Shown: positions 48,768 to 61,900 of the stretch, piece by piece
Layout: every line of letters begins with the position of its first letter
Position numbering within the stretch: position 1 is the stretch's first letter
Assembly (NCBI GenBank): GCA_902729315.2
Contig: LR746268.1
Span: 1,357,501-1,421,500 of the forward strand
Origin: Spirodela intermedia
Taxonomy: Eukaryota; Streptophyta; Magnoliopsida; Alismatales; Araceae
Length of the DNA: 64,000 bases
Direction of reading: 5' to 3'
Program-made: the position numbers and the translations under genes
Notes under the pieces: generated by a model
The model's database searches: none
The model's input: the letters and a program-made list of their open reading frames with translations, nothing else
What the model was told of the DNA's origin: nothing

Positions 48768-51700
48768 ATGATATTCCATTTTGTTATTCTTTTGGGGAAT
48801 CCATACAGCGGAAAATATGAGCATTCACGGGCTAGGTCCAGAAATGGAACCCTGACCGGGCCCAGCCCATTGACAAGCGATCAAATATACCTCTGGACTG
48901 GATTCATGGAGCCGTCAATGGACCGGGTCTGGGATAAAAAGCCCGGAAATTTCAATGGGCCCGCCCCGAAAATCCCGCCTCGCCCCCCGTTGGCTCCGCT
49001 TCCCACGGGAGAACGTTCGTCGAGCGGTTTTCCCGCCCACACAGATTGACCGGTACACTGACTGATCCACCGGTTCACCTCCTGATATCGGTTCGGATCC
49101 AATCCACAATGCATCCGAAAATGCTTTTTAGCGAGGGCGGGGGTAACACCGGGTCTCCAACGGCGAACACGGGCTACAGCGCTGACACGCTTGACATCTG
49201 GCGGATTCGGCGGGCATATCGGCACGTTGTTCATGCTATGCCACGTGCCTTCTAGAAGCAGGCTGTTGGGCAAAACGCTTGAATACCAACCTCTTTTAAG
49301 TACTTTACTTAGACAAAACGCGGTATTAAAAGTTAATTCCATTTTTAACCCGCATCAAATTTTACCCTCTAACATATATATATGATAGATATGTCCCGTA
49401 GACATGGGGCCTTCAAAGAGGATCGATCGTAATAAAGTATGCATATATATCCACACACAGATTCTTAGGAATAACCCAAACCTAAATTTTTTCTGGAAAT
49501 TATTATTCTTCCCAGCTTCGCCATGATATTTTGATGTAGTGAGATTCCATTAAATAGAAGATAATTTCTATATTTTATATATGGATAGAAATGCAAGAAA
49601 ATTATTGTCCTGGGATGCTGGTTATAAATGGTTACATTAGAAGGGCAAATTTGCAATAAGGGAATAAAAGACCCTCTAGGCCTATCCTGTAGTAATCTCC
49701 TTTTCCTAAACCAGTGGAACCTCCTCAAAGTGAAAGGGTTGGTGTCCATTTTTTTCTTTTTCTCAAATTCAAAATATATTTACATGGGCTTGATGACAAT
49801 AAAACATAGAAGACAAGGAGTGGACTAAAATAATGTAATAAAGTATCCATATAATCTCACAATTTTTTGTGGGCCCATTTGTTCATTGAGAACCCATAGT
49901 GGCATGCTTAGAATATCCAACTAGCTTATTGTGGTTAGCGACAAATAAATAAATATATTTTTTTAATCCATGTATATTTTGTCACACAAAAATGCATTTA
50001 TTTTTTTATTAAAATTAAGTCCAAAATTTTCATTTATTTTCTTACCTCAATTATTTTTTTTCAAAAATAGTTTTAGAATGTAAAGTATAATTTTCATTAC
50101 TTTGAACTCAAAACATGTGCTAGATTGCTAGGTAGTTTATGTTGCATCTGACAACCTTATTATCAGATAATTAAGTTTGATCAATTATCATGGAGAGAGA
50201 GAGAGAGAGAGATGGATGGAGAGAGAGCACATGATTTACTCAAAACCCACACAATCATTGAACCCGCACAAATTGATTATTCAATTATATCCATCCCATT
50301 TCTCATAATCTAGATGGTAGTTGCCTGTCAAAGTCAAGAAACTACCCATTTTTTTCTCCCCAAAGTCATGGAAGAACCCAACCAATCTTTCATTGAGCAA
50401 ACTGAATAGGAAAAATAATAAGGGAGCAAGATTGAGAAAAATGGAACATTCTAGAATGATTACATGTAGATGAGATCTTCTTCTTTAAGTATCTGCCCAA
50501 TGGCACTGAATAACATGTCAAAGGTATTTGCTTATAATCTCCAAGAATATTTACATGTAGGTGAGACCTTCTTCATCGAGCCATAAATCTTGTACCACAT
50601 GAACTAAAATGGTTCTGATGAGAAAGTCAAACATTCCGATACGATCAAGTCTTCTTCATTAAGCCATCTACCTCCTAAGAAGAGTTATGACGACTTTGGT
50701 TAAAAAAAGTCAAAGAGATAAAACTACAGCTTTCTAGAAGTTTTAGATAGGGATGAGGTCTTCCTAGTAGTAGACCCAAGGATTTTTCACAAATAAATTA
50801 TGACAGCTGTCATGAACAAGTCAAACGGTCATGAAGGGTGTGTGTGCATGTTTGTTTGACTTGGACGTCTTCCTCGTCCTCTTCTTAACCTTTTTTTCCT
50901 TGAATTTAAAAGCTGGCTTCTTTCAGGGGCAAAACTATGTTTCCCATGCACGTAAACTTTCTTTTTATTCTTCTTGCTACAATATATATATATATATATA
51001 TATCTATAGAGAGAGAGAGTGAGAGAGAGAGAGAGAGGTGATAACTATCTTTGTTTATTACGGACAGAGAGAATTGGAAGCGGTCAAGTGGAGGCGGCGG
51101 CCTAAAGTAGGCAGAAACAAGAGGCTGAGATGGGACTGCACCAGGTTCCCATATCCTGAGGTTTCGGAAACGCACGTTGACAAATCTGTCCCCCCTACTG
51201 CCGTCGGTTCATTTGCGGCCGTGGCCACGTGTGCGCCAATCAGTCAGCGGCAGTTTAACTGTCTGCCCGTCCCTTCCTTTTCACACGCCGGACTTTCTGA
51301 TCCCCCCTAGTTGATTGGAATACACAGAAGTCGAGGAGAATATTACGTTTCAACCTCCAAATTATGCATTATATGTCTTCAATCCTTCAGAACTATGTAA
51401 AAGAGTTATCATAATGAGTAAATAACAAGTGATAAAAAAAGAAAAGTTAGGGGGTGTTTTTAATCATGCGTTCTTACTATGGATTCTACTCTAGAAGTTC
51501 ACTTGAAAGATTAGAAATAAGCCCCGTCACTCCATGAATATCTCATACAATTCTGATGACAACATAAAATAAATAATATTAACAAAAATAATCATAAAGA
51601 TAGCATGATTAAAATTTGGAAAATGGGCTTTGACTTAAGAAACAGTATTCCATTGCGTGATTATGATGCTCACAATGCCAATAAATAACATGATGAAAAG

Positions 51701-52690
51701 TTTTATAAATAGACCCACATTTTTGTTTGAAGAGTTTTCTGCAAAAGACAAAACTTTCAAAAAATGAGGATAAGTTAAAAAAATAGTTTCACATATTTGC
51801 TCAAAGAAATGTATTCATATGAGCATAAGTATATAAATACACATAAATATGAAAATGATGATAACAAGAATAATCGATATATAGGATATCCAAGGGTTAT
51901 GGAAGCATCTCTCACTCTAGGTCGAACCCATTCGTACCAATAATAATGAACGGATTTAGAAAAATAATCTTAGGCTTGGTTTGCCCATGCATATAACTAT
52001 GGTATCCCTCATATTGATGTTATCAGATTTTGAAGCCATAGTGTGATTGGGAAAATGAAGCAAAAAGTCATGCAACTCCATGTCATCCCATTGTCGACAA
52101 AGTGTTATCAACAAACATTATTTGCACTTTTTTTATATATTTGCTAATAAATCATTTGATGGTGAGCATGCAAGCAATTTCTAATGAAATAAACAATAAA
52201 AGCTATTTTACTATTATCCATTTATTGGGTGTAGAATATTTATCATCAAACTTTCTTGATCATATTGTGATCTATTTTTATGATCAAATTCTCAAAATGG
52301 TTTATAAATAGGCATCATCGACACTATTCTTTTGGAGATTTATTCTTCTAAATTATAGGTTATTTTTTAAAAAAGATAACTATGTTCATCAAAATTTTCA
52401 CACATGAATGCATTAATGGGACAAAGAAATACATAGAGATAGCGAGGGAGAGAGAGAGAGCATTAAATTTACTAATTTTAAATTGAAAACCGTTTGGTGC
52501 ACCCCAAGAGATATAAAATTGCTCATTACACGTCATCATTGAAGTGATCAAAAACCCATCAGCTATTCAGCCGTATGATATCGTCAGCCCATGGAGAAAG
52601 AATAATATTTAAATCGTTTAATTAATTAGAAACATACGTGATGAATTGATGGGTTCGGAAATTTTAACCTTGAAAGGAGGGCGCTAAGCG
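48768..52690. other. Intergenic DNA, no gene recognised
   Basis: A GC-richer patch at 48830-49260, then AT-rich DNA. GA runs lie at about 50191-50211 and 51008-51037, and a (TA)n run at about 50982-51003. A second GC-richer patch at 51060-51310 holds a G-box-like CCACGTGTG and a CCAAT element, and might be an orphan promoter or leader. No frame resembles a known protein. Confidence 0.4.
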
Positions 52691-53074
52691 CGCGCAGATC
52701 CTCTTTGACTGCTGCAGGCTCTTTTCCTATTTTCCCTAAAGGCTCGGCTCGTGCGGCTAACAGAGAAGACGGCGGCGACGGCGCGGGGCGGCGGAGGGGA
52801 TGTTGGGGTTTTGGGTGTTATTCTGGAATGACTTCTGAAATGAGAATGCATTATGGTCCGGTCAATTCCAGCTGCGAGGCTCCTTCCATGTCTTGTCCTC
52901 GTCCTCTACCTCTCCTTCCTCCCCACCTTCCCTCCTCCTCTCTTCTGGTATAAATCCTCCCTCCCTCTCTCTCTCTCTCTCTCCCCCTCGTGCCGCCTCT
53001 CCGCCACCGGAGATCTCCATCCCCGGAGAAAGAATAGATAGAGAAAGAGAGAGAGAGAGAGAGAGAGGAGGGGA
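52691..53074 (+). promoter_or_regulatory. Promoter and 5' UTR of the DUF1645 gene
   Basis: GC content rises about 380 bp upstream of the start codon. A TATA-like TATAAATC lies at 52950-52957, followed by a CT run at 52964-52985 and a GA run at about 53040-53068. The likely start of transcription is near 52980, giving a 5' UTR of about 90 bp. Confidence 0.5.
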
Positions 53075-54283
53075 ATGGAGGTGATGGTGCCGGTGGCGGC
53101 GGAGTTCCATGCGGACAGTACGTCGTCGACGCCATACGCAAGCGCTCCGACGAGCCCGCGGCGGGGCGGTGAGTGGTCGGGGCGGTACTACACAAGCGCT
53201 CCGGCGAGCCCTTCTCGCGCCGCCGCCATCTTCCGGGAGTTCAACGCCGCCATGGGAAGCCCTCGGCTAGCTTCAAGGTCTTCCGTCATCCCCTTCGAGT
53301 GGGAGGAAACCCCTGGCACGCCGAAATCGCAGCAGACGGCGGCGGAGGAGGAGGATGAGGACGTTGATTTCGCGTTCGACTTCAGCGGGCAGCTCGATAT
53401 GGGCGGGTCGTCGCCGTTGACCGCCGACGAGCTCTTCGAGAAGGGGATGATCCGCCCCCTGAAGCTGCCCCCTCGGCTGCAGTACGTGCCGCCGCCGCCG
53501 GCAGTCAACGGTGAGAAGAGCCCGGGTATATCTCCGAGGTCGCCCAGGTCTCCGAGGTCGCCGGCGATGAGGTTCCGGCGTTCGCCGCGGCGGTGGGGGA
53601 CGCAGGAGGACTTTGACCCATTCACCGCTGCCATCGAGGAGACCACCAGAGGACGCGACCGCGCCGGCGACGATAATACCGGGCGGCGGAGCCGCCGCGC
53701 CGCTAGATCTCTGTCCCCTCTCCGGCGGGTCTTCGACTTCAACAGCAAGCCGGCGGCGGCCGCCGCCGGCCACGCTCCGGCGACCGCGGTATCCACCTCG
53801 GCGGCGGCGGCGGCGATGAGGTGGATGAAGGGCGGCGGCACCATGAAGTGGCGGCTAAAGGACCTCCTCCTCTTCCGGAGCGCCTCCGAGGGGCGGGCCA
53901 CCGGCGGCGCCGCCGACAAGGACCCCCTGAGGAAGTACACGGCGCTGTCGCCGTCGTCAGCAGCGATGCTCTCCCGGAAGGGCAGCGCCGCCTCCGCCGC
54001 CTCCACCGCCTCCATCGCCTCCATCTCCCCCTCCGCTTCCGCGGGCGAGGAGGTCAGGAACTCGAGCTTCCGCTCCACAGACGGCGGCGGCTCGGTAGGG
54101 GGCAGTTCGAGAAGGGGAGCATCTGCGCACGAGCGACACTACGCCGCCAACCGTGCGGCGAAGGAGGAGATGAGGAGGAAGACGATGCTCCCTTACCGCC
54201 AGGGACTCTTCAGCTGCCTCGGATTCAACCCCGCCATCAACGGCGTCGCGAAGGGCTTCTCCGCCTTCCGCACCCGCCCATGA
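53075..54283 (+). CDS. DUF1645 family protein
   Basis: One exon, 402 residues. It shows the ordered motifs of DUF1645: SAPASPSRAAAIFREF (41-56), IPFEWEETPGTPK (72-84), an acidic stretch then DFAFDFSGQL (98-107), ADELFEKGMIRPLKLPPRL (117-135), MKWRLKDLLLFRSASEGRA (about 256-274), and a C-terminal LPYRQGLFSCLGFN block. The family is plant-specific and nuclear or cytosolic. Rice members affect grain size and stress response, but no biochemical activity is known. Long Ala, Ser and Arg runs suggest disorder. Coding GC is very high compared with its flanks. The first ATG after the GA-rich leader is used. ATG 53084 is a second possibility three codons later. Confidence 0.9.
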   Translation: MEVMVPVAAEFHADSTSSTPYASAPTSPRRGGEWSGRYYTSAPASPSRAAAIFREFNAAMGSPRLASRSSVIPFEWEETPGTPKSQQTAAEEEDEDVDFAFDFSGQLDMGGSSPLTADELFEKGMIRPLKLPPRLQYVPPPPAVNGEKSPGISPRSPRSPRSPAMRFRRSPRRWGTQEDFDPFTAAIEETTRGRDRAGDDNTGRRSRRAARSLSPLRRVFDFNSKPAAAAAGHAPATAVSTSAAAAAMRWMKGGGTMKWRLKDLLLFRSASEGRATGGAADKDPLRKYTALSPSSAAMLSRKGSAASAASTASIASISPSASAGEEVRNSSFRSTDGGGSVGGSSRRGASAHERHYAANRAAKEEMRRKTMLPYRQGLFSCLGFNPAINGVAKGFSAFRTRP

Positions 54284-54840
54284 AGAACCTCATCTTCTCC
54301 CCCCTCCCTGGTTCTTGGTGATCTACAAAGATTTGTCTCTAAATCCATGTGTAAGTAGTCAGTCAGGGATGATCATCATCTGGCCTCAAAGCAATTTTCT
54401 TTTTTCAATCAATCTTTGGTCTCATTTCTTCAGTTCAATATGCTTCATTCATGAACATTGAATCATAGGCTCCCCAAGAGTCAGCCTACAGTTCTAAACT
54501 CGTGTAAGTAGTGAGGGGTGATGATCATCATCTGGCCACAATTTTTTATTTTTTTTTCAATCAATCTTTGGTTTCATTTCTTCAATCCAAGATGCTTCAT
54601 GATCATTGAATCAGTCCCCCCAAGAGCGAGCCTATAATTCTACATTCATTCGTAAGTAGTGAGGGATGATGAACATCATCCGGCCTAATTTTTTTTTTTT
54701 TCAATCTTTGGTCTCATTTCTTCAATTCAATATTCTTCATGATCATTGAATTCTAGTCCCCACATCGTTTTCTGATTTTAAAAAAAGAAAAGATCAGGAA
54801 TTTATATATTTTTTATAGAGGTTTTTGGATGTGAGGACTA
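54284..54840 (+). repeat. 3' flank of the DUF1645 gene with ~150 bp tandem repeats
   Basis: Three head-to-tail copies starting GTAAGTAGT at 54351, GTAAGTAGT at 54504 and GTAAGTAGT at 54652, with spacings of 153 and 148 bp. The third is shorter and ends near 54762. Each has GGGATGATCATCATCTGG, a T-run, CAATCTTTGGTCTCATTTCT, CTTCATGATCATTGAAT and CCCCAAGAGC. They probably lie in or just after the 3' UTR. Confidence 0.85.
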
Positions 54841-55773
54841 AATGGTAATATTACCAAGTAGCGTCGGGGAGACAGTGGAGGGTATTGTAATTATTAGATG
54901 GATTTTTGAAGGATCGTGTTTGATTTGGCCGGCGGCTCGGCGCCGGGAATTTCTCTCCGGCGGCTGAGTCAACGATGGCGGCTCTCCGGGGCAACACCGG
55001 CGGCGGTTTGAATGGTGCGGACCCGCAACTGTCGGGGGGTACGACGTCCGTTGATGGGGCTGTTGGTGGCCGCAGATCGACGGCTGAGATCTTTTCCTGA
55101 GAGTGGCGGGGGTGAAGAAGTCCACCTGGTAGGCTGGCAGGTCAAGCCATGCATCGCATTAAAGGAAAAGAGGAGAGAGAAAGTGGTGGATAGATGGATG
55201 CCACAATCGTAAATGGCTAGGGAGAGAGAGAGAGAATTAAGAGGGGAAGGTGCTAAATCGCTAGAGAGAGAATTATAGGCGGTAGAAAAAATGAGAGAGT
55301 GGCGGCAGCTATTGTCTTTGGTCTCGGGGTAGGGGAGAAGCCTAAGATGCGAAAAATGTGTCATATGGGTAGAGAGAGAGAGAACCGCACGCTCTAGTAG
55401 ATGACATGATAGTAAGATAGTATGGAAGGAGGTTCAAATTAGAGTGTAACATCTCTTGCCGGAGAGAGAATTGTCGGCAGCCGATAAAATGATGAGAGAG
55501 AGAGAGTGAGGATATCTAGAGACTTGTCTTACATGGCTAGAGAGAGAATCGTGGAAGGTACATGAAATGATGCTGCAGCCGACAAATATATCCTACGAGA
55601 GAAATTAGAGAGAGAGAGAGAGAGAGAGAGAATCTTGTATTATAGAAAACACGCGTAGTCATTGGACAGAAAGCTAAAGAGAGAAAGGCTCTAAAAAGTA
55701 AGAATGTTCATAGAGAGAGAGTGTGATGGCGAGTCCGGCTGCTAGATCGAAAGGTACGTAACATTTGTTCATA

Positions 55774-55863
<90 letters not shown>

Positions 55864-56860
55864 CCAAGAAGACTGAGCTTTAAGGGGTCTCCAACCGTCC
55901 CCCTCTGGAGCTCACTTTCCGGCCCAACCCGGAAAAAAATTGGGCTCATCCGGGGCCCACATGGTCCGCTATCATTGCAAAGGACATCACTTAAAACGAG
56001 CCAAATATGGACACATGTTTTAGTAGGACCCACAAACTGGCCTGGCGTTCTATGGAGCTACTTGGCCCGACCCACCTCCCCCCTCGCTAGACCCATTAAA
56101 GAACCCTCTACAGACTTACTTCATTAGCTACCTTAATCATCGAAAAATAATTAAAATGTTCAATATACTTTATTTTTCATAAACATACTTTATTTTTCAT
56201 AAATATGCTATGTTCTCCTAAAATTACAGGATCAAAGCATTTTTTATCATAGTATTTTTGTAAGATATCGGGTGTCATATTTCATTAAAGTTGAGAGTTT
56301 TTTCCCCATTCACAACTTTGTTTGGGTCCTATTTCTAAATCAGATTTACACATCTACCCTCACTCTAAAGCCAGACTCGGATAAAGAGGTTAGCATGGGC
56401 TCTTGCAAGGTCTTTCTTTAAAAATCATAATAAATCATCTTCTTTCTTTTTATGAATAAACCCTGACTATTCTTCAACGGTTACGCCCAAATTGGAAATA
56501 CACATTTATTGAGGGTTTATTGATAAAAAACCCATATCTTAATGACGTACGGAAATCCCATTTTCTTTGCCCCCCCCCGATATTTGACTGTGCGTGGACG
56601 GCGTGAGAGTTGGGCGCAAGCGGGGTCCACCCCCTCAACATGCATTTGACCACGGTCCTAGAGGGCTGCGGTCAAACATCTCTATCCGGGCTTGTCCAAA
56701 TAATAACGAAAAGAAAGAAAGAAAAGAAAAACCCCAACTTTGACGGCACCCACCGGAGAGGGACCACGTGGTGACTGCACGTGAGCGCCCTCCCTTCAAA
56801 TCGTTGCCGGAGAGATAACCCGTCATCTTCCGACATCAATCGATGAGGTGGTTGAGTCAA

Positions 56861-56896
<36 letters not shown>

Positions 56897-58900
56897 GTCA
56901 ATGAGGGTAGGTGAGGGATAATAGACTTTACTCTCGCCAGCTAAAGTTTATTAAAGCCTGGACCTGACCGACCCAAGTGAACGTTCTTCCTCTGTCTCAA
57001 CTTTAGGGGCCCAAATTTGGCAAATTCTGCCAGGGCCGAGCTTTGCTGGTTTGGACAAGAGACCCAATAATCCTAAAAAAGGCTCAATAAAATGATACAC
57101 AGAACTGGCGGCCTTCCCTCCCGATTTTGTAACATCATGTCATGTTCATGCTTTTCCATTAATTGTCAATGTGGTATTGCATAAATGTCACAGTACAGAA
57201 AAAAAAACGAAATTTCTATAGTAATCATGTCTAAACTAGGGAAAAAGAGATGATCCTTTGAAGCTGATCCATGTAAACATGTTAAAAACTAGATTGACTC
57301 CTTTAGCTGGTCCTAACTTGTTTAGTGATCTGACAATTTCAAGGGCCAAGTTAAAAAAAAAGTCATCCAAACTAAGTTTGAAAAGTTGAAATTTTGTCTT
57401 AAACCCAACTAAAAATATCTACATGGGTTTGCAGACATTCATGACTCAGCATTGACATCCTAAGGACCCTAAAGTTGAAAGGAACTCCTAATGCATGAGC
57501 AATCATTATTTTGATCAACTCTTGGGCAGCATAATTTTATTTCAAAGGAGTTACTACAAGGACTACAACTACCTATCAAAAATAAAATGGAATATGAGGT
57601 AGCTCTCGAAGATGGAATAACATTAAAGTGAAGTGGCATTTGTATGGGGGTTTATCTTGATATCCAAGACTTTCAAATCACCAAAAGTTCCTCCTCAAGA
57701 TCCAAATTGATCTATCGTCCTTGATGTCAAGTGGTTGGTTACACAGATTTATTAAGGATTACTAATCATGAAGTTTAAAATTAAAGGGAAAAGGTTGACA
57801 TTGAAAGAGGATGTGGTAGTGGTAGTACATGTTTGTTTCTTAAAACTATTCTTCTGAAAATGAGCAACTCACTAGACATGTATGTAGTAGTGGAACTAGG
57901 ACAGAACAAAAAGGGAGACATTATTTCTAATCTATGACCTGACTCCCAAGGGGCAGTGCAAATAGCTAATGTTGGGAGTGGAGATGATAGCATTCAAAAT
58001 AGCATATTAAAATAGTACTAGGAGCACGTATGATTAACACTTACTATTCTAGAAGACCACCATCTACACATCAACAACAAGAAGTGTCTTTTTTTCCTGC
58101 CATAACATAAAATTTATAAGATGTGTGGTCTTGATAGAAGGGGTCAAAGCTGATGAAAGAAAGTCAAAAGCAATGAACCAATGGTTGTCACCTCAGAACA
58201 TCAAGTAACTCAAGGATTTTTAGGACATTATTTTGTTTTTTTAAAAACTTTCATAGAAGCACAAAGTTTACACCATTTTGGGATGCTTTTCTCTAGCTAC
58301 AACATGCTTTCAACTTAGAGATATTTTACCCAAATATATATTCATGTTACACTTTAGACATTCATGGTTCCCAATTTCTTTTTCTATTGGAGATTACTGA
58401 TGTCATGCTGGAGCCATTTTTTGTCAATAATGCGGCTATCTCACACTTTCTTATACCTACTTTGTGATCTATATTCTTATTCGATGACTTCATCTTGATA
58501 ACTCTTGGTAAGTAATCCTTTAGCAAGGAAGTGGTTTGCCCCTCATAGGATCTGATCCACTCATAGCTTTTAGTTCCATAGTTGTAGTCAACGTTATAAC
58601 ATTTTTACTAACTTCTATATTGCTCCTAATTCACTTTCTTTTGTACCTACATCATCAAAGTTCTTTTCTACATGTGTATTAATGTTAGCTATTCTCACAA
58701 AAATCAAATACAATCATAATTAGTTTTTACTACAATTGAGGACTCTATTATTAAGCTTCACCACATTGTTCTCATCCTTCTCCTTAGTTTTTTTTCTCCT
58801 CTTCTTCATCTTGAGTGTTCCCAAATCTCATTTGAGGAGTTTATCTCCATCTCACATAAGACAATCCTTCTTTCTCTGATTTGGGTATTCCTCTAACCAC
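54841..58900. other. Repeat-rich intergenic DNA, no gene recognised
   Basis: 54900-55140 is GC-richer with no supported frame. 55200-55640 is peppered with short GA runs. A pure (GA)n of about 80 bp lies at 55780-55861, and another at 56865-56893. 56560-56900 is GC-richer, with CCCCCCCC. From 56910 to 58900 the sequence is AT-rich and I see no gene. Confidence 0.45.
55780..55861. repeat. Pure (GA)n microsatellite, ~80 bp
   Basis: About 40 uninterrupted GA units. Confidence 0.97.
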
Positions 58901-61900
58901 CCTTGGAAGCTCTTGGGTGCTCCAATATTCTTTTTGGGTTTTCTACAATACTCCATGATTAGATAAATAATCTGCTAGTGAGTTACTTTCTCTAAATTAG
59001 TGATCAATGTGATGGATTCAGTTGTATTTTGTTCATGAGTAAATGCCACCATCTTACAAGCTTCAATTGCCTGCACTTTATTTGTTTCACCATGTTGACT
59101 AGGACCTTTGAATTCATCTCTATTAAAATCTGTATGATATTAAGTTTTTTGCAAAGAAGGAGGTTGTCTTCTAGTGCCATGCATTCAACTTCCATATTAG
59201 CAGTAGTATTATAAAAATTACAATGAACTATTATCATATTACCCTTATCATCTTGGATTATTCCACAACCTCTAGCCCTCCCTAGGTTGCCTTTACACTC
59301 TCGATCTATATTTAGTTTAACTCTAAGAGTGGGGAAGCCATTTTATTATCTCATATGGTCTCTCCATATCAAGATTCCCAACATTCAAACCTCACTCGAC
59401 ATATATAATTACCTCCTTTTGTGTTGTATTTTTCCATTGAGTGACTAAATTCTTTAATTCTCTGGCCCATACTTTACATCTATTTAATATAAAGGATATT
59501 TTATATTCCTTTCCTAACATTCTTCCCAAGTTTTTACCCTTCTAAATTTCTCATAGTAAACAAGCAAAGGTAATTTTTCACATGATTTGGGCCTTTGTTT
59601 CCTTTATTTCTAATAGAAAAAGAATTTTAGCCAACCTAAGAATGTTTTCTCCCTTTTTGTTGGAAGGTCTTATTTCTTCAGGAACCATAACCAGCTTTAT
59701 ATTGCCTACTCTCTCTCAAAAAATAGATACATTAAGTTTTCTATTTTAGGGTTCTCTTGGCAAAAACAACATTTGGATGTAATTTGGAAACCAAGCCTAC
59801 ATAAGTCTTAGTTCATGGGGACTATTATGCAATAGTTTCCATAGAAAGAAGAAAATTTTAATCAATATAGTACTATCTCATATCACTTTTCCTACAACTT
59901 TTCTACCTAAAATGGTTCAAAAAGTTGAGTGGGTAGAGAATCCTCAATCTTATTGGGTGGATCATATATGTTTACCCCACTTTGTTGAGTGGGTAGATGT
60001 ATTATGATGCTCATCTATTTCCTCAATTATTTTTTTATTTACCCCACTTTGCTCTAATATTATTTTCCAATTTTGTATATAATTTTGGTTGATTAGTATG
60101 TTATGGTCTTGGATTGTGATCCCTTAAATGTCTACTAATGATCCCTTTTATATCCAATTATTATACTAAACATTCACATATCCTTTGTCAATTTTCTATC
60201 TTAAATCATATGTCATCTCTATCCATAATCCTTATAATGTCTTTATCCTTGCTGGACCTCTAATTTGTCCTAGATATGTGGCCACAAATCATATTTTTAA
60301 TTCATAAAGTTAACCCACAAAGATGCTTCATTATGACATCTCCAAGTCATTTCATCCTAAGGCATTTTATGAGTTCTCTTATTCTTCTAATCCCTAATCC
60401 CCCTTCCTCTATTGGTTGACAAATATTTTTCCATGATATTTATTTATATATTTGTTATTACTAGTATTTGCTCATAAAAAGTAGCTATAATTCAGTCTAT
60501 GGCTGATAATACTCATTTCAAGATGTCATAGATTCAAATGAGACGAATAGGTACATTGTTCAGAACATGCTTGATTAAGATCAGTCTACCACTAGATGAT
60601 AAAGTTTAGATAGCTATCCATCCACCATACCTCAAATTTTATTGACCAATTTCTCAAAATAATGTTGTTTACTCAACCTTTAAAAATGAGGCATCCTAGG
60701 TAGGTAAATGGTAGTTTTCTTTTCTAGATTGAGTTAAGGTGTTCTATCATTCTAACTCTTTTGGTACTCACCTTTGACTAAATAAAATATGAGCTCTCAC
60801 TACTATTGATTTTTTTGCCTGATGCACTCTCATATTTCTTTAGAAATTATATTAGGTTCTTGATTCCCCTCATTCGCAAATGATTATTTTTTCTTAGAAA
60901 ATATGCCTTCATTTTCCCTTCTTCTACCAATACTCTCAAACCCTTGCTCAATGTCTCCTCCACCAATATGAAAAGGGCTAGATATATTAGGTTACCTTAT
61001 GTTTATCCTCTACTAGTTGTGAAGAAATGAATAGATATTTTGTCTATGAAAATGGTGAAAAAATGATTGAATTGTGTACATATTTTGATCAGCTCTATTA
61101 ATTTATTACTAAATCTAAATTTCTATAATACTTAAAATAGAAAGTCTCATTCTAACTAGTTTTAATCTTTTTTCATATCAAGTTTCACTATAAGATTAGA
61201 CCATTGTAGATTAGTCAAGAGATTGTGTCATCTCTTAGATTAGAGCAACATTTTCACAAATTACTCTTCCTCCAACAAAAGCTCCTTGCTCTATTGAAAT
61301 CAAATTTTGGATGATTGTACCAAGGCTTCTACATTACATAGACTAATTAGTCTAAAACTTGCAAAAGTAGATAACCTTCCATGCTCTAGGTAAAGACTTC
61401 TTTAGAAAAAAAGATCTAAATAGCTTCACAAAGATCATTGTCAATAATTTTCCAGCATTCTATTATAAGACATGGTTTGAATCGATCTGAGTTAGGTGCA
61501 TGATCTCTTTTCATACTAAATTTAATATTTTTGACCTCCTCATTTTCAAGTATTATGAATGATATGTCATTTACATCCTCTTGTTGTTGCAATCTAGCAA
61601 TTCTCTTGATGTACTTTCGTTGATTTAGAGGTTAGAAGATTATGAAATTATTACATTCCTCTTACTTTCCTATTTCTCCATGTGATGGATTCTAAACTTA
61701 GGATGTTGTTTAGGCCAAATAAGATTCAATCAAAAATATTTGCATAACCATAATCTTGCATTAACTAGGTAGATAGTGTGAGTTAGTGGTTGATCCACAA
61801 GGACTAGATTTCAGGTTTATTTTAGGGTTTTGATTTTGGGAGAAGAAGGGAATGAGCTAGATATTAATGAGAGAACAAGATAGAGATAAAGATCTGAATT

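Noticed and set aside
48881-49342. 153-residue open frame on the - strand
   Set aside because: No recognisable motif, overlaps equally long frames on the + strand, and lies in a GC-richer patch.
53188-54078. Long open frame on the - strand across the DUF1645 gene
   Set aside because: Shadow of a GC-rich coding exon. The + strand frame carries all family motifs.
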